From the NCBI RefSeq assembly GCF_008180155.1, contig NZ_VSZS01000053.1:62001-126000 (forward strand): a stretch of DNA of 64,000 nt. Direction: 5' to 3'. The notes beneath the pieces were generated by a model that made no database searches, was not told the DNA's origin, and was given only the letters and a program-made list of their open reading frames with translations. The translations under genes and the position numbers were made by a program. How positions within the stretch are numbered: position 1 is the first letter of the stretch; each line of letters begins with the position of its first letter. Origin of the DNA: Neoaquamicrobium microcysteis. GTDB lineage: Bacteria; Pseudomonadota; Alphaproteobacteria; Rhizobiales; Rhizobiaceae. Positions 52,862 to 63,713 of this stretch are shown here, one piece after another.

Positions 52862-54198
52862 CGTCCCCTCTTTCCTCCACGCAGCTTCGACTTCTTGATC
52901 AGGCCCTCATATTGATGCGCGATCAGATGGCCCTGAACCTGTGCGACGGTGTCGAGCGTTACGCTGACGACGATCAGGAGCGACGTTCCGCCGAGGTAGA
53001 AAGGAACGCCCGTCGCCGAAATCAGGAATTCGGGAATGAGACAGACGATCACGAGGTAGATCGCACCGACCGTGGTGATGCGTGTCAGAACGTAGTCGAT
53101 GTATTCAGCCGTACGCTCGCCCGGGCGGTAACCCGGAATGAAGCCGGAATGCTTCTTGAGCTGGTCGGCCGTGTCCTTCGGATTGAACACGATCGCCGTG
53201 TAGAAGAAGGCGAAAAACGCGATCATCGATCCGTACAGGATCATGTAGAGCGGCTGGCCGTGACCCAGCGCGGCCAGCACGGAGCCCGCCCATGGCGGCA
53301 GCGCTGTGGTGTCGGAAAAGCCTGCAAGCGTGGCAGGCAGGAGCAGCAGCGACGAGGCGAAGATCGCCGGGATGACGCCCGCCGTGTTGAGCTTCAGCGG
53401 CAGGTGCGAGGTGTCGCCCTGGAACATGCGGTTGCCGACCTGTCGCTTCGGATACTGGATCAGCAGCCGGCGCTGGGCGCGCTCGAAGAACACGATGACC
53501 GCGATCAGAACGAGAGCCAGCAGCAGGATGGCCAGAATCAGGCCTGTGGACAGGGCGCCCGTCCGGCCGAGCTCCAGCGTGCCGCTGAGGGCCGAAGGCA
53601 GGCCGGCGACGATGCCCGCGAAGATGATGAGCGAAATGCCGTTGCCGATACCGCGGGCGGTGATCTGCTCGCCCAGCCACATCAGGAACATGGTGCCGCC
53701 GACCAGCGTGATGACCGCCGAGGCGCGGAAGAACCAGCCCGGATCGGTGACGATGTTCGCACCGCTCTCCAGCCCGACGGCGATGCCGTAGGCCTGAACG
53801 GTCGCGAGCAGCACGGTACCGTAGCGGGTGTATTGGTTGATGACCTTGCGGCCCTGCTCGCCTTCCTTCTTGAGCTGCTCGAGCGTCGGCACGACCGACG
53901 TCATGAGCTGCATGATAATGGAGGCGGAAATGTAGGGCATGATGCCGAGCGCGAAGATCGCCATACGCTCGACCGCGCCGCCGGCAAACATGTTGAACAT
54001 GCCGAGCACGCCGCCCGACTGCTGCTCGAACGCCTGCGCGAAGGCTGCGGGATTGATACCCGGCATCGGGATGTAGGTACCGAGACGGTAGACCAGCAGA
54101 GCGCCAAGGGTAAACCAGATGCGCTTCTTGAGGTCTTCGGCCTTCGCAAAGGCCGCAAAATTCAGATTGGAAGCAAGCTGTTCCGCTGCCGATGCCAT
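52858..54198 (-). CDS. secY: Protein translocase subunit SecY
   Basis: A 446-residue channel subunit of the SecYEG translocon with ten membrane segments. It starts [20 protein letters not shown], and [18 protein letters not shown] is the first-loop/plug region. The fifth cytoplasmic loop ([11 protein letters not shown] preceded by GERT) contacts the ribosome and SecA. It lies between rplO and adk; the 177-base gap to rplO holds a long hairpin. Confidence 0.98.
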   Translation of the reverse strand: MASAAEQLASNLNFAAFAKAEDLKKRIWFTLGALLVYRLGTYIPMPGINPAAFAQAFEQQSGGVLGMFNMFAGGAVERMAIFALGIMPYISASIIMQLMTSVVPTLEQLKKEGEQGRKVINQYTRYGTVLLATVQAYGIAVGLESGANIVTDPGWFFRASAVITLVGGTMFLMWLGEQITARGIGNGISLIIFAGIVAGLPSALSGTLELGRTGALSTGLILAILLLALVLIAVIVFFERAQRRLLIQYPKRQVGNRMFQGDTSHLPLKLNTAGVIPAIFASSLLLLPATLAGFSDTTALPPWAGSVLAALGHGQPLYMILYGSMIAFFAFFYTAIVFNPKDTADQLKKHSGFIPGYRPGERTAEYIDYVLTRITTVGAIYLVIVCLIPEFLISATGVPFYLGGTSLLIVVSVTLDTVAQVQGHLIAHQYEGLIKKSKLRGGKRGR

Positions 54199-54292
54199 GG
54201 AAAATTCTCCGCTTCGTCACGCAATATGGTTCGCGAGCGCGAACCGCGTGTCGCCGAAGCCACGAGATAGGCTCCGGCCGGCAAAGATGCAA

Positions 54293-54361
54293 GCGGCGGC
54301 CTGCTCATGCTTTCGTCCGATTGAACTTTTCAACCGGCGTGTAGCATGGGCAGGCCGCCGC
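54293..54361. other. Long intercistronic hairpin between rplO and secY
   Basis: Two 18-base arms (GCGGCGGCCTGCTCATGC and GCATGGGCAGGCCGCCGC) pair with a single G-T type mismatch around a 33-base loop. In the direction of the operon no clear U-tract follows; on the opposite strand the right arm is followed by CTTTTAG. Confidence 0.75.
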
Positions 54362-54375
54362 CTTTTAGAAGCCCG

Positions 54376-54849
54376 TTACTCGGCTGCGGCCGCTTCCGGC
54401 AGCTTAACCGATCCCCCGGCCTTCTCGACCTGTTCGATAGCCGACTTGGAAGCGCCGGCAATCTCGAAGTTGACCTTCGACTTCAGCTCGCCGCCGCCCA
54501 GAAGGCGAACGCCGTCCTTGGCGCGGCGGATGACGCCGGCCTTGACGAGAGCCTCGACAGTCACCGTCTCCTTGGCGTCGAGCTTCTTGGCGTCGATCGC
54601 GGTCTGGATACGGCCCAGCGAGACTTCGTTGAAGTCCTTGCCGAAGATGTTCTTGAAGCCACGCTTCGGCAGGCGACGGTAGAGCGGCATCTGGCCACCC
54701 TCGAAGCCGTTCAGGGCGACGCCCGAGCGCGAGCTCTGGCCCTTCACGCCACGGCCGCCGGTCTTGCCGGAGCCGGAGCCGATGCCGCGGCCGACGCGCT
54801 TGCGCGCCTTGGTGGCGCCGTCGCGATCACGCAGTTCGTTGAGTTTCAT
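54376..54849 (-). CDS. rplO: 50S ribosomal protein L15
   Basis: A 157-residue L15. It starts [20 protein letters not shown], followed by the Gly-rich basic region ([20 protein letters not shown]) that threads into 23S rRNA. The C-terminus carries an Ala/Glu tail. 18 bases after rpmD. Confidence 0.98.
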   Translation of the reverse strand: MKLNELRDRDGATKARKRVGRGIGSGSGKTGGRGVKGQSSRSGVALNGFEGGQMPLYRRLPKRGFKNIFGKDFNEVSLGRIQTAIDAKKLDAKETVTVEALVKAGVIRRAKDGVRLLGGGELKSKVNFEIAGASKSAIEQVEKAGGSVKLPEAAAAE

Positions 54850-54867
54850 GGTAACGCTCCTGCGGTG

Positions 54868-55065
54868 TTACGCCTCGTCCACGACGCGGACGAGATGCTG
54901 CACCTTCGCAATCATGCCGCGAACGGAAGGAGTATCCTCCAGCGTCGAGCGGCGGTGCATCTTGTTGAGACCCAGACCGATCAGCGTAGCGCGCTGCTCG
55001 ACGGGGCGGCGAATGGGGCTGCCGATCTGCTCGACCGTCAGCGTCTTGGCTTGCTTCTTTGCCAT
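54868..55065 (-). CDS. rpmD: 50S ribosomal protein L30
   Basis: A 65-residue L30. It starts [20 protein letters not shown] and contains [20 protein letters not shown], the family core. Between rpsE and rplO in the spc operon. Confidence 0.98.
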   Translation of the reverse strand: MAKKQAKTLTVEQIGSPIRRPVEQRATLIGLGLNKMHRRSTLEDTPSVRGMIAKVQHLVRVVDEA

Positions 55066-55081
55066 GATCGCGATCCCTGCC

Positions 55082-55651
55082 CTATTCCTCGGCCGAGACG
55101 GCAGCGCCGCGGCGCGCCTGCAGGGCCGAATACTTGATGCCGCGCTGAGCAGCGATGTCCTTCGGATGCATCTGGCTCTTCAGCGCATCGAACGTGGCGC
55201 GCACCATGTTGTACGGGTTCGACGAACCCATCGACTTGGCGACGACGTCATGAACGCCCAGCGTCTCGAAGACGGCGCGCATCGGGCCGCCCGCGATGAT
55301 GCCGGTACCGGCCTTGGCAGCACGCAGAAGCACGCGGCCTGCGCCGTGGCGGCCTTCGACGTCATGGTGCAGCGTACGCGCGGAGCGCAGCGGCACGAAG
55401 ATCATGTCGCGCTTGGCGCTCTCGGTCGCCTTGCGGATGGCCTCCGGCACTTCACGCGCCTTGCCGTGGCCGAAGCCGACGCGGCCTTTCTGGTCGCCGA
55501 CGACGACGAGGGCTGCGAAGCCGAAGCGACGGCCACCCTTCACCACCTTGGCGACGCGATTGATGTGGACGAGCTTGTCGACGAAACCGTCATCGCGCTC
55601 TTCGCGGTCACGATTACGATCGCGGCCGCCTTCCCTACGTTCCTGTGCCAT
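55082..55651 (-). CDS. rpsE: 30S ribosomal protein S5
   Basis: A 189-residue S5 that controls decoding accuracy and mRNA helicase activity with S3/S4. The N-terminal extension is Arg/Asp-rich ([20 protein letters not shown]), then the dsRBD-like domain ([20 protein letters not shown]) and the C-terminal domain ([20 protein letters not shown]). 81 bases after rplR. Confidence 0.98.
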   Translation of the reverse strand: MAQERREGGRDRNRDREERDDGFVDKLVHINRVAKVVKGGRRFGFAALVVVGDQKGRVGFGHGKAREVPEAIRKATESAKRDMIFVPLRSARTLHHDVEGRHGAGRVLLRAAKAGTGIIAGGPMRAVFETLGVHDVVAKSMGSSNPYNMVRATFDALKSQMHPKDIAAQRGIKYSALQARRGAAVSAEE

Positions 55652-55732
55652 GATCCTGGTCCTTATTCTTTTCCGGTAGCACGGTTGAGAAGAAATGCCG
55701 CCACGGGCTTAGCCCGAGGCGGCGGCGAAAAA

Positions 55733-56092
55733 TCAGAAGCTGAGACCGCCTTCGCGGGCAGCGTCGGCAAGCGCCTTGACGCGGCCGTGATAGATGTACG
55801 GCCCACGATCGAAGATGACTTCCTTGACGCCGGCCTTCGACGCACGCTCGGCGAGCAGCTTGCCGACCGCGGCAGCTGCCGCCGTGTCGGCGCCGGTCTT
55901 GAGCGACCCCTTCAGGTCCTTCTCAAGCGTCGAGGCGGCGGCCAGCGTGTGGCCGTTCGCATCGTCGATGACCTGCGCGTAGATGTTCTTGGAAGAACGG
56001 TAGACCGAAAGACGCGGACGCTCGCCCGCAACCTTCTTCAACTGACGACGCACGCGCGCGGCGCGGCGCTGGGTGGATTCCTTGGAGGCCAT
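55733..56092 (-). CDS. rplR: 50S ribosomal protein L18
   Basis: A 119-residue L18 that binds 5S r[23 protein letters not shown] and the C-terminal [20 protein letters not shown] are the family motifs. 86 bases after rplF. Confidence 0.98.
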   Translation of the reverse strand: MASKESTQRRAARVRRQLKKVAGERPRLSVYRSSKNIYAQVIDDANGHTLAAASTLEKDLKGSLKTGADTAAAAAVGKLLAERASKAGVKEVIFDRGPYIYHGRVKALADAAREGGLSF

Positions 56093-56178
56093 GGCCTTGA
56101 TTCCCTGCCTTGTAAAACGGGGCTAGCCATATGCGGTAAGCTGGGCTTCCCGCGGCCGCACCCCGTGGCGTTGCGAAC

Positions 56179-56712
56179 TTACTTCTTCTTGCCTTCCTTG
56201 CGCACGATGCGCTCGCCGGCATAGCGAACACCCTTGCCCTTGTAGGGCTCGGGGCCGCGATACTTGCGGATCTCGGCGGCAACCTGACCGACCACCTGCT
56301 TGTCGACGCCGTTGACGACGATTTCGGTCGGCTTCGGCACGGAGATGGTCACGCCAGCGGGCGTCTCATAGACCACGTCGTGGCTGAAGCCAAGAGCAAG
56401 CTGCAGGTTCTTGCCCTGCATCGCGGCACGGTAGCCGACGCCGGTGATCTCGAGCCTGCGCTCGAAACCATCCTTGACGCCCAACACGATGTTTTCGATC
56501 TGCGTGCGCGACATGCCCCACTTGGAGCGAGCATCCTTGCTCTCGTCGCGCGGCTCGACCGAAATCTCGCCGTTGTCGAGCTTCACCAGAACCTCGTCGT
56601 TGACGACGAACTTCAGTTCGCCCTTCGGGCCCTTGGCGGTAACGGTCTGGCCATCGACGCTGGCGGTGACGCCCTGCGGCACGGCGACCGGCTTCTTTCC
56701 AATACGAGACAT
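56179..56712 (-). CDS. rplF: 50S ribosomal protein L6
   Basis: A 177-residue L6 made of two related alpha/beta domains. It starts [20 protein letters not shown] and ends with the signature [20 protein letters not shown]. Aminoglycoside-relevant contact region; nothing unusual. 43 bases after rpsH. Confidence 0.98.
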   Translation of the reverse strand: MSRIGKKPVAVPQGVTASVDGQTVTAKGPKGELKFVVNDEVLVKLDNGEISVEPRDESKDARSKWGMSRTQIENIVLGVKDGFERRLEITGVGYRAAMQGKNLQLALGFSHDVVYETPAGVTISVPKPTEIVVNGVDKQVVGQVAAEIRKYRGPEPYKGKGVRYAGERIVRKEGKKK

Positions 56713-56755
56713 GATGCTGTCCTCGTCCTTCTTCTTGTTCAGTCAGCCGACAGGA

Positions 56756-57154
56756 TCAGAACACCTGGCAGAGCACTTCGCCGCCGACATTCTGCTCGCG
56801 CGCCTGATGATCGGCCATCACGCCCTTGGGCGTCGACAGGATCGAGATGCCGAGGCCGTTGGCGACCGACGGGATCGACTTAACCGACACGTAGACGCGA
56901 CGGCCCGGCTTCGAGACGCGGGCGATCTCGCGGATGACCGGCGTACCTTCGTAGTACTTCAGCTCGATCTCGAGCTCCGACTTGCCGTTGTCGTAGTCGA
57001 CCTTGGCGTAGTCGCGGATGTAGCCTTCGGACTTCAGCACTTCGAGAACGCGGGCGCGCAGGCTGGAGGCCGGCGTCGTCACCTTGTTCTTCTTGCGGCC
57101 ATAGGCGTTGCGAATGCGGGTGAGCATATCGCCGAGAGGATCACTCATGGACAT
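56756..57154 (-). CDS. rpsH: 30S ribosomal protein S8
   Basis: A 132-residue S8, a central 16S rRNA binder and, in E. coli, translational repressor of the spc operon. It starts [20 protein letters not shown]; the second ATG (57148) is an equally possible start. The C-terminal [19 protein letters not shown] is conserved. 13 bases after rpsN. Confidence 0.98.
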   Translation of the reverse strand: MSMSDPLGDMLTRIRNAYGRKKNKVTTPASSLRARVLEVLKSEGYIRDYAKVDYDNGKSELEIELKYYEGTPVIREIARVSKPGRRVYVSVKSIPSVANGLGISILSTPKGVMADHQAREQNVGGEVLCQVF

Positions 57155-57167
57155 TTTTCAGTCCTCC

Positions 57168-57473
57168 TTACCAGCTGGACTTAACAAGGCCGGGAACCAG
57201 GCCGTTGTTGCCGAGTTCACGCAGCGCGACGCGGCTCATCTTGAGCTTGCGGTAGTAGGCGCGCGGACGGCCGGTTACTTCGCAGCGGTTGCGGATGCGG
57301 TTCTTTGCGGAATTGCGCGGCAGCGCGGCAAGCTTGAGCTGCGCACGGAAGCGCTCTTCGATCGGCTTGTCCTGATCCATGATGATCGCCTTGAGCGCAG
57401 CGCGCTTGGCCGCGTAGCGGTCCACGAGCTTGCGGCGCTTCTCGTTCTTCTCGACTGAGCTGGTCTTTGCCAT
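57168..57473 (-). CDS. rpsN: 30S ribosomal protein S14
   Basis: A 101-residue S14 of the long, zinc-free type (no CxxC pairs). It contains [20 protein letters not shown] and ends [11 protein letters not shown]. It starts [20 protein letters not shown]. Confidence 0.98.
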   Translation of the reverse strand: MAKTSSVEKNEKRRKLVDRYAAKRAALKAIIMDQDKPIEERFRAQLKLAALPRNSAKNRIRNRCEVTGRPRAYYRKLKMSRVALRELGNNGLVPGLVKSSW

Positions 57474-57497
57474 TTCAGGTTCCTTTGTTCGCTGCCG

Positions 57498-58052
57498 TTA
57501 CTGCCGGAAGGGGAAGTTGAAGGCCTTGAGCAGAGCCCGGGCCTCGTCGTCCGTCTTGGCAGTCGTACAAACGATGATGTCCATTCCCCAGATCTGGTCT
57601 ACCTTGTCGTAGTTGATCTCGGGGAACACGATGTGCTCCTTGATGCCCATGGCGAAATTGCCGCGGCCATCGAAGCTCTTCGGGTTGAGGCCGCGGAAGT
57701 CGCGAACGCGCGGCAGCGCGATCGTGACCAGGCGGTCAACGAAGTCGTACATGCGGTCCTTGCGCAGCGTGACCTTGGCGCCGATCGGCATGTTCTCACG
57801 AACCTTGAAGCCTGCGATCGAGTTGCGCGCCTTGGTGACGACGGCCTTCTGGCCGGCGATCTGGGCAAGGTCTTCGGCGGCAACGGACGGCTTCTTGGAA
57901 TCCGCCGTCGCTTCGCCGACACCCATGTTGATGACGATCTTGTCGAGACGCGGAAGCTGCATCTCGTTGTCGTAGTTGAACTGCTCCTGGAGAGCCTTGC
58001 GGATCTGGTCGCGATAAAGCGCCTTCATCCGCGGTTCGTACTGCTTAGCCAT
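57498..58052 (-). CDS. rplE: 50S ribosomal protein L5
   Basis: A 184-residue L5 that binds 5S rRNA and contacts the P-site t[23 protein letters not shown]-like [20 protein letters not shown] and the C-terminal [20 protein letters not shown] are the family motifs. Its start overlaps the rplX stop by eight bases. Confidence 0.98.
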   Translation of the reverse strand: MAKQYEPRMKALYRDQIRKALQEQFNYDNEMQLPRLDKIVINMGVGEATADSKKPSVAAEDLAQIAGQKAVVTKARNSIAGFKVRENMPIGAKVTLRKDRMYDFVDRLVTIALPRVRDFRGLNPKSFDGRGNFAMGIKEHIVFPEINYDKVDQIWGMDIIVCTTAKTDDEARALLKAFNFPFRQ

Positions 58053-58359
58053 TGAGGACTTCTCCCGAGCGCTTCGCGACGCGCACCTTCTTGCCGTCGC
58101 GGACCTCGAAGCCCACGCGGGTCGGCGTCTTGCCGTCCTTGGGATCGGCCACCGCGATGTTGGACAGGTGGATCGGCGCTTCCTTACGGATAAGGCCGCC
58201 TTCCTGGTTCTGGGTCTGCTTCTGGTGGCGCACGATCATGTTGACCCCACGCACCACGGCCTTGTCGTCCTTCGGCATGACCTGAAGCACCTCACCGGTG
58301 CGGCCCTTGTCCTTGCCTGCGAGCACGACGACCTTGTCACCCTTGCGAATCTTATTCAT
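58045..58359 (-). CDS. rplX: 50S ribosomal protein L24
   Basis: A 104-residue L24, an assembly initiator at the exit tunnel. The KOW motif is visible in [20 protein letters not shown] at the N-terminus. 13 bases after rplN. Confidence 0.98.
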   Translation of the reverse strand: MNKIRKGDKVVVLAGKDKGRTGEVLQVMPKDDKAVVRGVNMIVRHQKQTQNQEGGLIRKEAPIHLSNIAVADPKDGKTPTRVGFEVRDGKKVRVAKRSGEVLNG

Positions 58360-58372
58360 GGCACCGGCCTCC

Positions 58373-58741
58373 TTAGAGCACTTCAGGCGCGAGCGAGATG
58401 ATCTTCATGTGGTTCTTGGCGCGGAGTTCGCGCGGAACCGGCCCGAAGATACGGGTGCCGATCGGCTCTTTCTTGTTGTCGACGAGAACGGCTGCGTTCT
58501 TGTCGAAACGGATCACGCTGCCGTCCGGACGACGGATGTCCTTGGCCGTGCGAACCACGACCGCCTTCATCACGTCACCCTTCTTCACGCGGCCGCGCGG
58601 AATGGCTTCCTTGATCGACACCACGATGATGTCGCCGACGGAGGCATACTTCCGCTTCGAGCCGCCCAGCACCTTGATGCACATGACACGACGCGCGCCG
58701 GAGTTGTCCGCGACGTCGAGGTTTGTTTGCATCTGAATCAT
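58373..58741 (-). CDS. rplN: 50S ribosomal protein L14
   Basis: A 122-residue L14 at the intersubunit face. It starts [20 protein letters not shown] and ends [16 protein letters not shown], both conserved. 65 bases after rpsQ. Confidence 0.98.
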   Translation of the reverse strand: MIQMQTNLDVADNSGARRVMCIKVLGGSKRKYASVGDIIVVSIKEAIPRGRVKKGDVMKAVVVRTAKDIRRPDGSVIRFDKNAAVLVDNKKEPIGTRIFGPVPRELRAKNHMKIISLAPEVL

Positions 58742-58806
58742 GACTGGCCGCCTTCTTCTTTATTCCGGCAGAGCAGCGCCCTGCCCGGCTTGTCCAAAAT
58801 TCGTTG

Positions 58807-59067
58807 TTACTCGGCTTTCGCCGCCTGCTCCTGGGTCTGGTTCTGAATAACCACCCAGCGCTTGTCCTTGGAGATCGGAGCCGACTCCTCGATGAAGACG
58901 AAGTCGCCCACCTTGCAGGTGTTGTTCTCGTCATGCGCCTTGTAGCGCTTGCTCTGACGAACGGTCTTCTTCATCACCGGATGGGTGAAGCGGCGCTCGA
59001 TCCTGACGACAACGGTCTTGTCGTTCTTGTCGCTAACGACGGTGCCCTGCATGATGCGCTTCGGCAT
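58807..59067 (-). CDS. rpsQ: 30S ribosomal protein S17
   Basis: An 86-residue OB-fold protein binding 16S helix 11. It starts [20 protein letters not shown] and contains [20 protein letters not shown]. 11 bases after rpmC. Confidence 0.98.
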   Translation of the reverse strand: MPKRIMQGTVVSDKNDKTVVVRIERRFTHPVMKKTVRQSKRYKAHDENNTCKVGDFVFIEESAPISKDKRWVVIQNQTQEQAAKAE

Positions 59068-59078
59068 TTTCTTCGTCC

Positions 59079-59279
59079 TTAAGCCTTCTTGGCAGCGGAT
59101 TTCTCCGCCGCAATCGTCTTGATGCGCGCGATGTCCTTGCGGACCTGCTTGACGCGCGCGGTTTTCTCGAGCTGGCCGGTGGCCTTCTGGAAGCGCAGGT
59201 TGAACTGCTCCTTCTTCAGCGAAGCCAGGTCGTCGTTCATCTCGTCGAGGGTCTTGGCCCTCACGTCAGAGGCTTTCAT
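59079..59279 (-). CDS. rpmC: 50S ribosomal protein L29
   Basis: A 66-residue two-helix L29 at the tunnel exit. The ATG at 59279 ([20 protein letters not shown]) is the correct start; the longer frame to 59384 overlaps rplP. It ends in a Lys/Ala tail. Confidence 0.98.
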   Translation of the reverse strand: MKASDVRAKTLDEMNDDLASLKKEQFNLRFQKATGQLEKTARVKQVRKDIARIKTIAAEKSAAKKA

Positions 59280-59292
59280 CTCAGCACCCTTC

Positions 59293-59706
59293 CTATTCTG
59301 CGATGCGCTGCACGAAGCGCGTGCGCACCGAAAGCTTGGCAGCGCCGAGACGAAGCGCCTCGCGGGCGATCTCCTCGGAAACACCGTCGATCTCGAACAT
59401 CACGCGGCCCGGCTTGACGCGTGCCGCCCAGTAATCGACCGAACCCTTGCCCTTGCCCATGCGGACTTCGGTCGGCTTCGAGGTCACCGGCAGGTCCGGG
59501 AAAACCCGGATCCAGACGCGGCCCTGACGCTTCATCTGGCGAGTGATCGCGCGGCGGGCCGCCTCGATCTCACGCGCGGTGACGCGGTTCGGCTCGAGAG
59601 CCTTCAGGCCGAAACCACCGAAGTTCAGGTCGGTGCCGCCCTTGGCAGCGCCGTGGATACGGCCCTTGAACTGCTTACGGAACTTTGTGCGCTTTGGCTG
59701 CAGCAT
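59293..59706 (-). CDS. rplP: 50S ribosomal protein L16
   Basis: A 137-residue L16 near the A-site tRNA elbow. It starts [20 protein letters not shown] and carries the conserved [11 protein letters not shown]-type region ([19 protein letters not shown]). 27 bases after rpsC. Confidence 0.98.
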   Translation of the reverse strand: MLQPKRTKFRKQFKGRIHGAAKGGTDLNFGGFGLKALEPNRVTAREIEAARRAITRQMKRQGRVWIRVFPDLPVTSKPTEVRMGKGKGSVDYWAARVKPGRVMFEIDGVSEEIAREALRLGAAKLSVRTRFVQRIAE

Positions 59707-59733
59707 CGTTCTTCTCCAAAATTCCTATGCTTC

Positions 59734-60438
59734 TCAGGCGTTTTCACGGCGGCGCGGGCCGCCCTGGCTTTCGCCCTCGATCGCCCTGCGCTCCGACGCC
59801 ATCGGGTCGTGCTCAAGGATCTCGCCCTTGAACACCCATACCTTGACGCCGCAGATGCCGTAGGCGGTCTGGGCTTCGGCCGTGCCGTAGTCAACGTCGG
59901 CGCGCAGCGTGTGCAGCGGCACGCGACCTTCACGGTACCATTCCATGCGCGCGATTTCAGCGCCGCCCAGACGGCCCGCACAGTTGATGCGGATGCCTTC
60001 GGCGCCGAGGCGCATCGCCGACTGAACGGCGCGCTTCATGGCGCGGCGGAACGCGACGCGGCGCTCGAGCTGCTGCGCGATCGACTGGGCGATCAGCGTC
60101 GCGTCGATTTCCGGCTTGCGGACCTCGACGATGTTCAGGCTCGTGTCCGACTTGGTCATCTCGGTCAGCTTGCGGCGCAGCTTTTCGATGTCAGCGCCCT
60201 TCTTGCCGATGATGAGACCCGGACGGGCTGCGTGAATGGTCACGCGGCACTTCTTGTGCGGACGCTCGATCACGATCTTCGAGACGGCAGCCTGCTTGAG
60301 CTCCTTCTCGAGATATTCGCGGATCTTGAGATCCTCGTGCAGCAGCTTGCCGTACTCGCCGGTGTTCGCGTACCAGCGCGAATCCCAAGTGCGGTTGATG
60401 CCGAGACGCAGACCGATCGGGTTGATTTTCTGGCCCAT
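59734..60438 (-). CDS. rpsC: 30S ribosomal protein S3
   Basis: A 234-residue S3 at the mRNA entry. It starts [20 protein letters not shown], has the KH domain around [20 protein letters not shown], and a C-terminal domain with [20 protein letters not shown]. Its start overlaps the rplV stop by one base (TGATG). Confidence 0.98.
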   Translation of the reverse strand: MGQKINPIGLRLGINRTWDSRWYANTGEYGKLLHEDLKIREYLEKELKQAAVSKIVIERPHKKCRVTIHAARPGLIIGKKGADIEKLRRKLTEMTKSDTSLNIVEVRKPEIDATLIAQSIAQQLERRVAFRRAMKRAVQSAMRLGAEGIRINCAGRLGGAEIARMEWYREGRVPLHTLRADVDYGTAEAQTAYGICGVKVWVFKGEILEHDPMASERRAIEGESQGGPRRRENA

Positions 60439-60827
60439 CAGGCGGCCTCCACTTTCTCTTCGACTTCACGCACTACGATGGTGAGGTGCGAGAACGGCTT
60501 TTCGATGCGGCTGGCACGGCCACGCCCACGGGCATGGAAGCGCTTCATCACGATCGACTTGCCGACATAGGCCTCAGCGACGATCAGCGCATCGACGTCG
60601 AGGTCGTGGTTGTTCTCTGCATTGGCGATCGCGGATTCCAGCGTCTTCCTGACGGTGCCGGCGATGCGCTTGCGCGAGAATTCGAGATCAGCGAGCGCAG
60701 TGCCGACCTTCTTGCCGCGGATCAGCGCGGCAACGAGGTTCAGCTTCTGCGGGCTGACACGGATCGTGCGCAGTACGGCGCGCGCCTCGTTGTCGGCGAG
60801 CCTGCGCGGAGCTTTGGCCTTGCCCAT
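60438..60827 (-). CDS. rplV: 50S ribosomal protein L22
   Basis: A 129-residue L22 whose beta-hairpin forms the tunnel constriction; the macrolide-relevant loop lies in [20 protein letters not shown]. It starts [20 protein letters not shown]. Two bases after rpsS. Confidence 0.98.
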   Translation of the reverse strand: MGKAKAPRRLADNEARAVLRTIRVSPQKLNLVAALIRGKKVGTALADLEFSRKRIAGTVRKTLESAIANAENNHDLDVDALIVAEAYVGKSIVMKRFHARGRGRASRIEKPFSHLTIVVREVEEKVEAA

Positions 60828-60829
60828 CG

Positions 60830-61108
60830 TTACTTCCTCTTTGCCTTCTTGTCCGCGCCGTGGCCGTAATAGGTACGGGTGGGCGAGAATTCACCGAACT
60901 TGTGGCCAACCATGTCCTCGGTCACCGAAACCGGGACGTGCTTCTGGCCGTTGTAGACACCGAAGGTGAGGCCGACGAACTGCGGCAGGATGGTGGAGCG
61001 ACGGCTCCACATCTTGATCACCTCATTACGGCCGCCTTCACGAACCTTATCCGCCTTCTTGAGCAGATAGCCGTCGACGAAAGGGCCTTTCCAAACTGAA
61101 CGGGTCAC
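60830..61108 (-). CDS. rpsS: 30S ribosomal protein S19
   Basis: A 92-residue S19 in the 30S head. It starts [20 protein letters not shown] and contains [20 protein letters not shown], the family signature. 16 bases after rplB. Confidence 0.98.
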   Translation of the reverse strand: MTRSVWKGPFVDGYLLKKADKVREGGRNEVIKMWSRRSTILPQFVGLTFGVYNGQKHVPVSVTEDMVGHKFGEFSPTRTYYGHGADKKAKRK

Positions 61109-61124
61109 GTCTGACTACCTTTCC

Positions 61125-61958
61125 TTAGCTCTTGCGCTGGTGGCGCGAGCGCATGATGAACTTGTCGGTCGCCTTGTTGGACCGCGTTCTCTTGCCCTTG
61201 GTCGGCTTGCCCCACGGGCTGACCGGATGACGGCCACCCGAAGTGCGGCCTTCACCACCGCCGTGCGGATGGTCGACCGGGTTCATGGCGACGCCGCGAT
61301 TGTGCGGACGCTTGCCACGCCAGCGGGTACGACCGGCCTTGCCGTCGTTGATGTTGCCGTGGTCCGGGTTGGATACCGCACCGACGGTCGCGAGGCACGA
61401 GCCGTGAACGACGCGCTGCTCGCCCGAGTTCAGGCGAAGGATCGCCATGCCCTGGTCACGGCCGACGAGCTGTGCGTAGGCGCCTGCGGAGCGGGCGATC
61501 TGGCCACCCTTGCCGGGCTTGAGCTCGACATTGTGGATGATCGTGCCCACCGGCATGGACGCCAGCGGCATCGCGTTGCCCGGCTTCACGTCGACGCTCT
61601 CGCCAGCCACGACCTTGTCGCCTGCAGCGAGGCGCTGCGGAGCCAGGATGTAGGCCAGTTCGCCGTCATCGTACTTGATCAGCGCGATGAAGGCGGTGCG
61701 GTTCGGATCGTACTCCAGACGCTCCACCGTGCCTGCCACGTCGAACTTGCGACGCTTGAAGTCGATGATGCGGTAGGAGCGCTTGTGACCGCCGCCGATG
61801 AAGCGAGCCGTCACGCGGCCCGCGTTGTTGCGACCGCCATTCTTGGTCAGGCCCTCGGTCAGGCCCTTGACGGGCTTGCCCTTGTAGAGACCGGAACGGT
61901 CCACGATCACGAGCTGGCGCGTACCAGGCGTAATCGGATTGAATTTCTTCAGTGCCAT
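61125..61958 (-). CDS. rplB: 50S ribosomal protein L2
   Basis: A 277-residue L2 needed for subunit joining and peptidyl transfer. It starts [20 protein letters not shown] and carries [20 protein letters not shown], with the conserved His of the peptidyl-transferase region. 11 bases after rplW. Confidence 0.98.
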   Translation of the reverse strand: MALKKFNPITPGTRQLVIVDRSGLYKGKPVKGLTEGLTKNGGRNNAGRVTARFIGGGHKRSYRIIDFKRRKFDVAGTVERLEYDPNRTAFIALIKYDDGELAYILAPQRLAAGDKVVAGESVDVKPGNAMPLASMPVGTIIHNVELKPGKGGQIARSAGAYAQLVGRDQGMAILRLNSGEQRVVHGSCLATVGAVSNPDHGNINDGKAGRTRWRGKRPHNRGVAMNPVDHPHGGGEGRTSGGRHPVSPWGKPTKGKRTRSNKATDKFIMRSRHQRKS

Positions 61959-61969
61959 CGTTCCGTTCC

Positions 61970-62263
61970 TTACAGTCCGGTCGCGACGTCGATCGACTGG
62001 CCTTCAGCCAGGGTCACGACAGCCTTCTTGACATCGCTCTGCTTGCCGACGGTGCCGCGGAAACGCTTCACCTTGCCCTTGCGCAGCAGCGTGTTCACCG
62101 CCGTCACCTTGACGCCGAACAGCGCCTCGACAGCAGCCTTGATCTCCGGCTTCGTCGCCTTGCGGGCAACGTTGAAGACCACCTGGTTGTACTCCGAAGC
62201 CATGGTCGACTTCTCGGTGATCGCCGGGGAGACGATCACGTCATAGTGGCGAAGATCAGTCAT
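61970..62263 (-). CDS. rplW: 50S ribosomal protein L23
   Basis: A 97-residue L23, the docking site for trigger factor and SRP at the tunnel exit. It starts [20 protein letters not shown] and includes [20 protein letters not shown]. Its start overlaps the rplD stop by four bases. Confidence 0.98.
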   Translation of the reverse strand: MTDLRHYDVIVSPAITEKSTMASEYNQVVFNVARKATKPEIKAAVEALFGVKVTAVNTLLRKGKVKRFRGTVGKQSDVKKAVVTLAEGQSIDVATGL

Positions 62264-62883
62264 TTGAACCGCTCCTCCAGAGCCTCGACTGCGGCCTTCG
62301 ACAGCACGAGCGTGCCGCGGCGCAGAATGTCGTAGACGTTGATGCCCTGGATAGGCAGCACGTCGATGTTGGGGATGTTCGACGCAGCGCGCTTGAAGTT
62401 CACGTCAAGCTCGGCGCCGCCGATCATCAGTGCGTTGGTCAGGCCCAGCTTGGCGAAATCCGCCACCAGCGCCTTCGTCTTCGGGTCCTTGAGCGCCAGT
62501 TCATCGACGACGATCAGGTTCGAAGCCTTCGCCTTGGCCGAAAGAGCGTGACGCAGGCCGAGCGCGCGCACCTTCTTGGGAAGGTCGTGCTCGTGGCTGC
62601 GAACGACCGGGCCGTGGGCCTTGCCGCCGCCGCGGAACTGCGGAGCGCGAGCCGAATGGTGACGGGCGCGGCCCGTTCCCTTCTGCTTGTACATCTTGGC
62701 GCCGGTGCGCGAGATTTCCGCGCGACCCTTGGCCTTGTGCGTGCCCTGCTGCTTCTTGGCAAGCTGCCAGCGCACGACGCGCTGCAGAATGTCCTCGCGC
62801 GGATCGAGGCCGAAGATCTCGTCGGAGAGCTTCACCTCGCCGGCGGCTTTGCCGGAAAGGGTCGTGATCTTGATGTCCATCAT
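62260..62883 (-). CDS. rplD: 50S ribosomal protein L4
   Basis: A 207-residue L4 with a tunnel-reaching loop ([20 protein letters not shown]). In E. coli it also autoregulates the S10 operon. Two adjacent ATGs (62883 and 62880) overlap the rplC stop; either may be used. Confidence 0.98.
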   Translation of the reverse strand: MMDIKITTLSGKAAGEVKLSDEIFGLDPREDILQRVVRWQLAKKQQGTHKAKGRAEISRTGAKMYKQKGTGRARHHSARAPQFRGGGKAHGPVVRSHEHDLPKKVRALGLRHALSAKAKASNLIVVDELALKDPKTKALVADFAKLGLTNALMIGGAELDVNFKRAASNIPNIDVLPIQGINVYDILRRGTLVLSKAAVEALEERFK

Positions 62884-63611
62884 TCAGCTCCCTCAGCCGC
62901 CGGAGCAGCCTCTGCCGCCGGAGCGTCTACCTTCTTGGCGGCGCGCACGGCACCCGGCTTCGGAGCATTGTCCGGAAGCGGAGCCTTGACGGCGTCGCGC
63001 ACATAAATCCATGCGCCCTTCGAGCCTGGCACGGCGCCGCGGATCAGGATCAGGCCGCGATCGGCGTCGGTCGAAACGACCTCGACGTTCTGCGTGGTCA
63101 CGCGGGTGGCACCCATGTGGCCGGCCATCTTCTTGCCCTTGAACACCTTGCCCGGGTCCTGACGCTGGCCGGTCGAACCGTGCGAGCGGTGAGACACCGA
63201 GTTACCGTGCGTCGCGCGGCCACCACCGAAGTTGTGGCGCTTCATGACGCCCTGGAAACCCTTACCGATCGAGGTTCCCGTCACGTCGACCTTCTGGCCG
63301 GCGACGAAATGCTCGACCGTGATCTCCGAACCGACGTCGATCAGGTTGTCCGGCGACACGCGGAACTCCGCCAGCTTTGCCTTGGGCTCGACGGAAGCAA
63401 TCGCGAAATGACCGCGCAGCGCCTTCGTCGTGTTCTTGACCTTGGCAAGCCCGACGCCGAGCTGCAGCGCCGTGTAGCCATTCTTTTCCTGGGTACGCTG
63501 AGCAACGACCTGGCAGTTCTCCATGCGGAGAACCGTCACCGGCACATGCTCGCCAGCGTCATTGTAGACGCGCGTCATCCCGATTTTCTGTGCGATAACA
63601 CCTGAACGCAT
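62880..63611 (-). CDS. rplC: 50S ribosomal protein L3
   Basis: A 243-residue L3 near the peptidyl-transferase centre. It starts [20 protein letters not shown], and [20 protein letters not shown] is the conserved central loop. The C-terminus has an Ala/Glu extension ([16 protein letters not shown]). 102 bases after rpsJ. Confidence 0.98.
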   Translation of the reverse strand: MRSGVIAQKIGMTRVYNDAGEHVPVTVLRMENCQVVAQRTQEKNGYTALQLGVGLAKVKNTTKALRGHFAIASVEPKAKLAEFRVSPDNLIDVGSEITVEHFVAGQKVDVTGTSIGKGFQGVMKRHNFGGGRATHGNSVSHRSHGSTGQRQDPGKVFKGKKMAGHMGATRVTTQNVEVVSTDADRGLILIRGAVPGSKGAWIYVRDAVKAPLPDNAPKPGAVRAAKKVDAPAAEAAPAAEGAE

Positions 63612-63713
63612 CGGTTGTTTTCCTTCAGAGTTCCCTGTCGGGGCACCGCCCCTTCAGTCTCTTTTCCTCAGAGGAGCCATTCGGGCGAACCCGGCCGGCT
63701 CATGGTGCAGCCC

